Source: Bdellovibrionaceae bacterium UBA2316 (GTDB taxonomy: Bacteria > Bdellovibrionota > Bdellovibrionia > Bdellovibrionales > Bdellovibrionaceae). Taken from it: 51,220 nucleotides of DNA. A program made the position numbers and the translations under genes. Where the stretch lies: positions 1 through 51,220 of the forward strand of contig DDVI01000110.1 in the NCBI GenBank assembly GCA_002345205.1, read 5' to 3'. Positions within the stretch are counted from its first letter, which is position 1. Each line of letters opens with the position of its first letter. Below, in pieces: positions 49,588 to 51,220 of this stretch. The notes under the pieces were generated by a model. That model made no database searches, was not told where the DNA came from, and saw only the letters and a list, made by a program, of their open reading frames with translations.

Positions 49588-50310
49588 ATGGGAAAAAATA
49601 TAAATAACAAGGGTTTTAGTTTAGTGGAACTTTTGGCCGTCGTTGCCATAATTGGTATACTGGCGGTTATCGGTATTCCACAATATCATAAATTTCGAGT
49701 TAAGGCATTTCAGGCGGAAGCTAAAACTCAGTTAGCAGCTATCCATACCGCCGAACGAACCTTTTTCCTTGAACATGAGACTTACCATCCATCTTTGAAA
49801 GCAATTGGTTATGCTCCGATGGGGCGAGCTCGTTATAACATTGGTTTCGGTTATCACGATCCAAGTCTGACAGCGTCCGCTACGGCACCCTATATTTATG
49901 ATTTAAATACCCTTAATTCCAAATCTATGTGCGCCGGTCCATTTGGCCTAGGTACCGATACAAAATGCCAAATGGTTAATGATACGCCTACAATAGGAAC
50001 ATCGGCGACGGCCACTACGATTAGCTATGCTGCGACGGCTGTTGCATATGAAGAACAACTTACCGCTTCGAACAATGCGCCAACTAGTTTTTCTATTGCT
50101 GTGAATTTTGTACTAGGGGTTGCAGCGCATGCACAAGCAACATCATCACAAACACCGCGCGTGAACGTTGAGGTTGGAAGCGCTCCACTGGGCTATGATA
50201 GCTGGGTGATTGATCATAATAATCGCTTAAGAAAGGCCTATCTAGACAATTCTATAGATTGCGAAACTGCAGGGACTTGCAAACAAACGACTCCATACGA
50301 CGATCCATAA
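49588..50310 (+). CDS. Type IV prepilin (PilA-like)
   Basis: The leader MGKNINNKG is followed by FSLVELLAVVAIIGILAVIGIPQY: a prepilin-peptidase site after Gly with Phe+1 and Glu+5, then the hydrophobic helix that packs the pilus core. HKFRVKAFQAEAKTQLAAIHTAERTFF (seen as RVKAFQAEAKTQL) is typical of PilA from delta-like bacteria. The globular part is long, with CAGPFGLGTDTKC and DCETAGTC Cys pairs and a Thr/Ala-rich region (about 130-195). The protein has about 240 aa, longer than a usual PilA (~150-170), so it may be a major pilin with added surface domain or a minor pilin. ATG at 49588 with AGGA upstream; a GTG three bases before is an alternative. Confidence 0.85.
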   Translation: MGKNINNKGFSLVELLAVVAIIGILAVIGIPQYHKFRVKAFQAEAKTQLAAIHTAERTFFLEHETYHPSLKAIGYAPMGRARYNIGFGYHDPSLTASATAPYIYDLNTLNSKSMCAGPFGLGTDTKCQMVNDTPTIGTSATATTISYAATAVAYEEQLTASNNAPTSFSIAVNFVLGVAAHAQATSSQTPRVNVEVGSAPLGYDSWVIDHNNRLRKAYLDNSIDCETAGTCKQTTPYDDP

Positions 50311-50325
50311 CACTACGAATTAAAA

Positions 50326-50354
50326 TAAAGCCCAACGTATTAGGTTGGGCTTTA
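50326..50354. terminator. Bidirectional terminator after the prepilin gene
   Basis: AAAGCCCAAC (50327-50336) pairs with GTTGGGCTTT (50344-50353), 10 bp with a 7-nt loop. It lies between the convergent prepilin gene and the gene at 50384-50962. Confidence 0.85.
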
Positions 50355-50383
50355 TCCAGAAACTTAAGGCATTCTAACTAATA

Positions 50384-50962
50384 CTAGCAACCGCCAGGAA
50401 AGCAAACCGCTAAACTTGGGTTGTTTAATTTGTTAAGAACTTGGCTTAACTCAAGTTTAGTCGCGCCAGCTGGGTTTTTGTTACCTTGAAAATAGATTTC
50501 GATAACATCATTTTGACTATCAATTTTGATATCAGTAACGTTTTGATAAGGGTTACCTTTTGCATTAGTTAAATACATGATAGTATTTATGCGAGAGATA
50601 ACGATGATGTTACCTTGTGAAGTAACCGCGAATAAACGACCTTCTAAAGCCTTATCTTCTCTGAACTTACCAACGATATCTACACGTCTCATTGAACACA
50701 CTTGTGTTCCAGGAGCTTTATCAGTAATAACCGACAATAAAGTATTTTCGTCTTTAAAAACTACTTTTGTAGCGTAACGTGAACCATCATTTTCACGCTG
50801 ACCACCTTGAACGATTTTGCACTCGCTACCAGCTGTTGAATAATTCGCCATTTTAGCTGCGTAGTTGCCGCACTCTTGACCCACTTCTTTCATGCATGTT
50901 TCAAATTTAGCTGCTTGTGAACTCGCAGCCGCCATAACTAATAATAATACTAACTTTTTCAT
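50384..50962 (-). CDS. Small secreted Cys-containing protein of unknown function, 192 aa
   Basis: I do not recognise a family. The start at 50962 has GGAGAG 5-6 bases upstream; the frame to 51103 has no ribosome site and would put non-hydrophobic residues before the signal. The signal is MKKLVLLLVMAAASSQAAK. Cys residues lie at FETCMKEVGQECG, SECKIV, TQVCSMRR and AVCFPGGC, probably paired. Beta strands (KVVFKDENTLLSVIT, GRLFAVTSQGNIIVISR, TDIKIDSQNDVIEIYFQ) fill the rest and resemble in style, but not clearly in sequence, the protein at 48708. The gene lies on the minus strand with no close partner. Confidence 0.72.
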   Translation of the reverse strand: MKKLVLLLVMAAASSQAAKFETCMKEVGQECGNYAAKMANYSTAGSECKIVQGGQRENDGSRYATKVVFKDENTLLSVITDKAPGTQVCSMRRVDIVGKFREDKALEGRLFAVTSQGNIIVISRINTIMYLTNAKGNPYQNVTDIKIDSQNDVIEIYFQGNKNPAGATKLELSQVLNKLNNPSLAVCFPGGC

Positions 50963-51220
50963 TTTTCTCTCCTCGTTTTTATATGGCCAGAGCCATGTTT
51001 TTGTTTCGCAGGAGTAGGTTGCGAAACTCAAACCATCGAATTCCATCCTATAAACAAAATTACACATACCTCTGTGTACTAAAACGAGACACTCGGTCGA
51101 CAATGGGCAGTTTTCAGACCCTCTCCGTAATATTCAGGGGTTGGGCCATTTGAAGTAAAATTGATCAGTATTTATAGATAGATGGTTTAAGTAACCACAT
51201 CGCTGAAGGATCTTTCTCAT
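50963..51220. other. End of window, no gene seen
   Basis: Apart from the ribosome site GAGGAG for the minus-strand gene, this 258-bp stretch shows no convincing ORF, hairpin or promoter. It contains the short string GAGACAC, also seen near 30265. A gene may begin beyond the edge. Confidence 0.4.

Noticed and set aside
1..51220. CRISPR arrays, insertion sequences and rRNA genes
   Set aside because: No regularly spaced repeats, transposase genes with terminal repeats or rRNA-like sequence were seen on either strand.

Overview
The window is AT-rich (roughly 40% G+C by eye) and looks like chromosome from a predatory bacterium of the Bdellovibrio / Pseudobdellovibrio group. This is an inference from gene content: a tolQRAB cluster, many secreted and lipoprotein genes of unknown family, a secreted NUC1-type nuclease, a large exported S9 peptidase, a PocR-type sigma-54 activator, a TadG-like protein, cell-wall recycling genes and a type IV pilin. 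No species marker was examined.

Left end (1-1171): the 3' part of a tyrosine recombinase gene cut by the window edge, a small convergent ORF, a complete tRNA-Val(UAC) with encoded CCA, and 204 bp further on a 40-bp duplicate of the 5' half of that tRNA. This is an integration or decay scar. 1172-3945 holds a TPR/winged-helix regulator with a small secreted protein, then a secreted orphan. 3955-12506 (minus strand) is a housekeeping run: lon, pepP, a patatin-fold lipoprotein that has lost its catalytic serine, tlyA, ispA, xseB, xseA and a small membrane protein. 12507-12879 holds a well-supported 6S RNA gene with its promoter, next to the xse genes.

12880-20213: a beta-barrel protein; then on the plus strand a BamD-like TPR protein and tolQ-tolR-tolA-tolB with a promoter before tolQ. 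No pal gene is adjacent. A 48-aa membrane ORF and a cyclophilin follow. 20370-33190 is the accessory-looking part: a 1350-aa exported protein of no known family, a NUC1-type nuclease lipoprotein, nagZ, an orphan exported protein, then a TadG-like protein followed by two secreted Ala/Ser/Gly-rich proteins with similar C-terminal ends. 33266-37228 has an S9 peptidase lipoprotein and, convergent to it, an amgK-murU type pair for MurNAc recycling whose 58-nt leader can fold into two mutually exclusive hairpins, one of them covering the Shine-Dalgarno sequence.

37345-41874: a degenerate, P-loop-less NtrC-like protein beside an intact PocR/AAA+/HTH sigma-54 activator, then a TonB/TolA-like transducer with a structured leader and a 41-aa very basic protein. 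41920-51220: an outer-membrane barrel, a lipoprotein, the galU-(exported orphan)-priA operon with ATGA overlaps, a group II truncated hemoglobin, two small secreted orphans and a type IV prepilin.

Common themes are envelope integrity (Tol, BamD-like, TonB-like, porins), peptidoglycan sugar recycling (NagZ, AmgK, MurU) and exported hydrolases, which fit a cell that feeds on other Gram-negative bacteria. The least explained and most interesting parts are the amgK leader, the pseudo-NtrC/NtrC pair, the TadG-like secreted module, the structured leader before the TonB-like gene, and the tRNA-Val scar.
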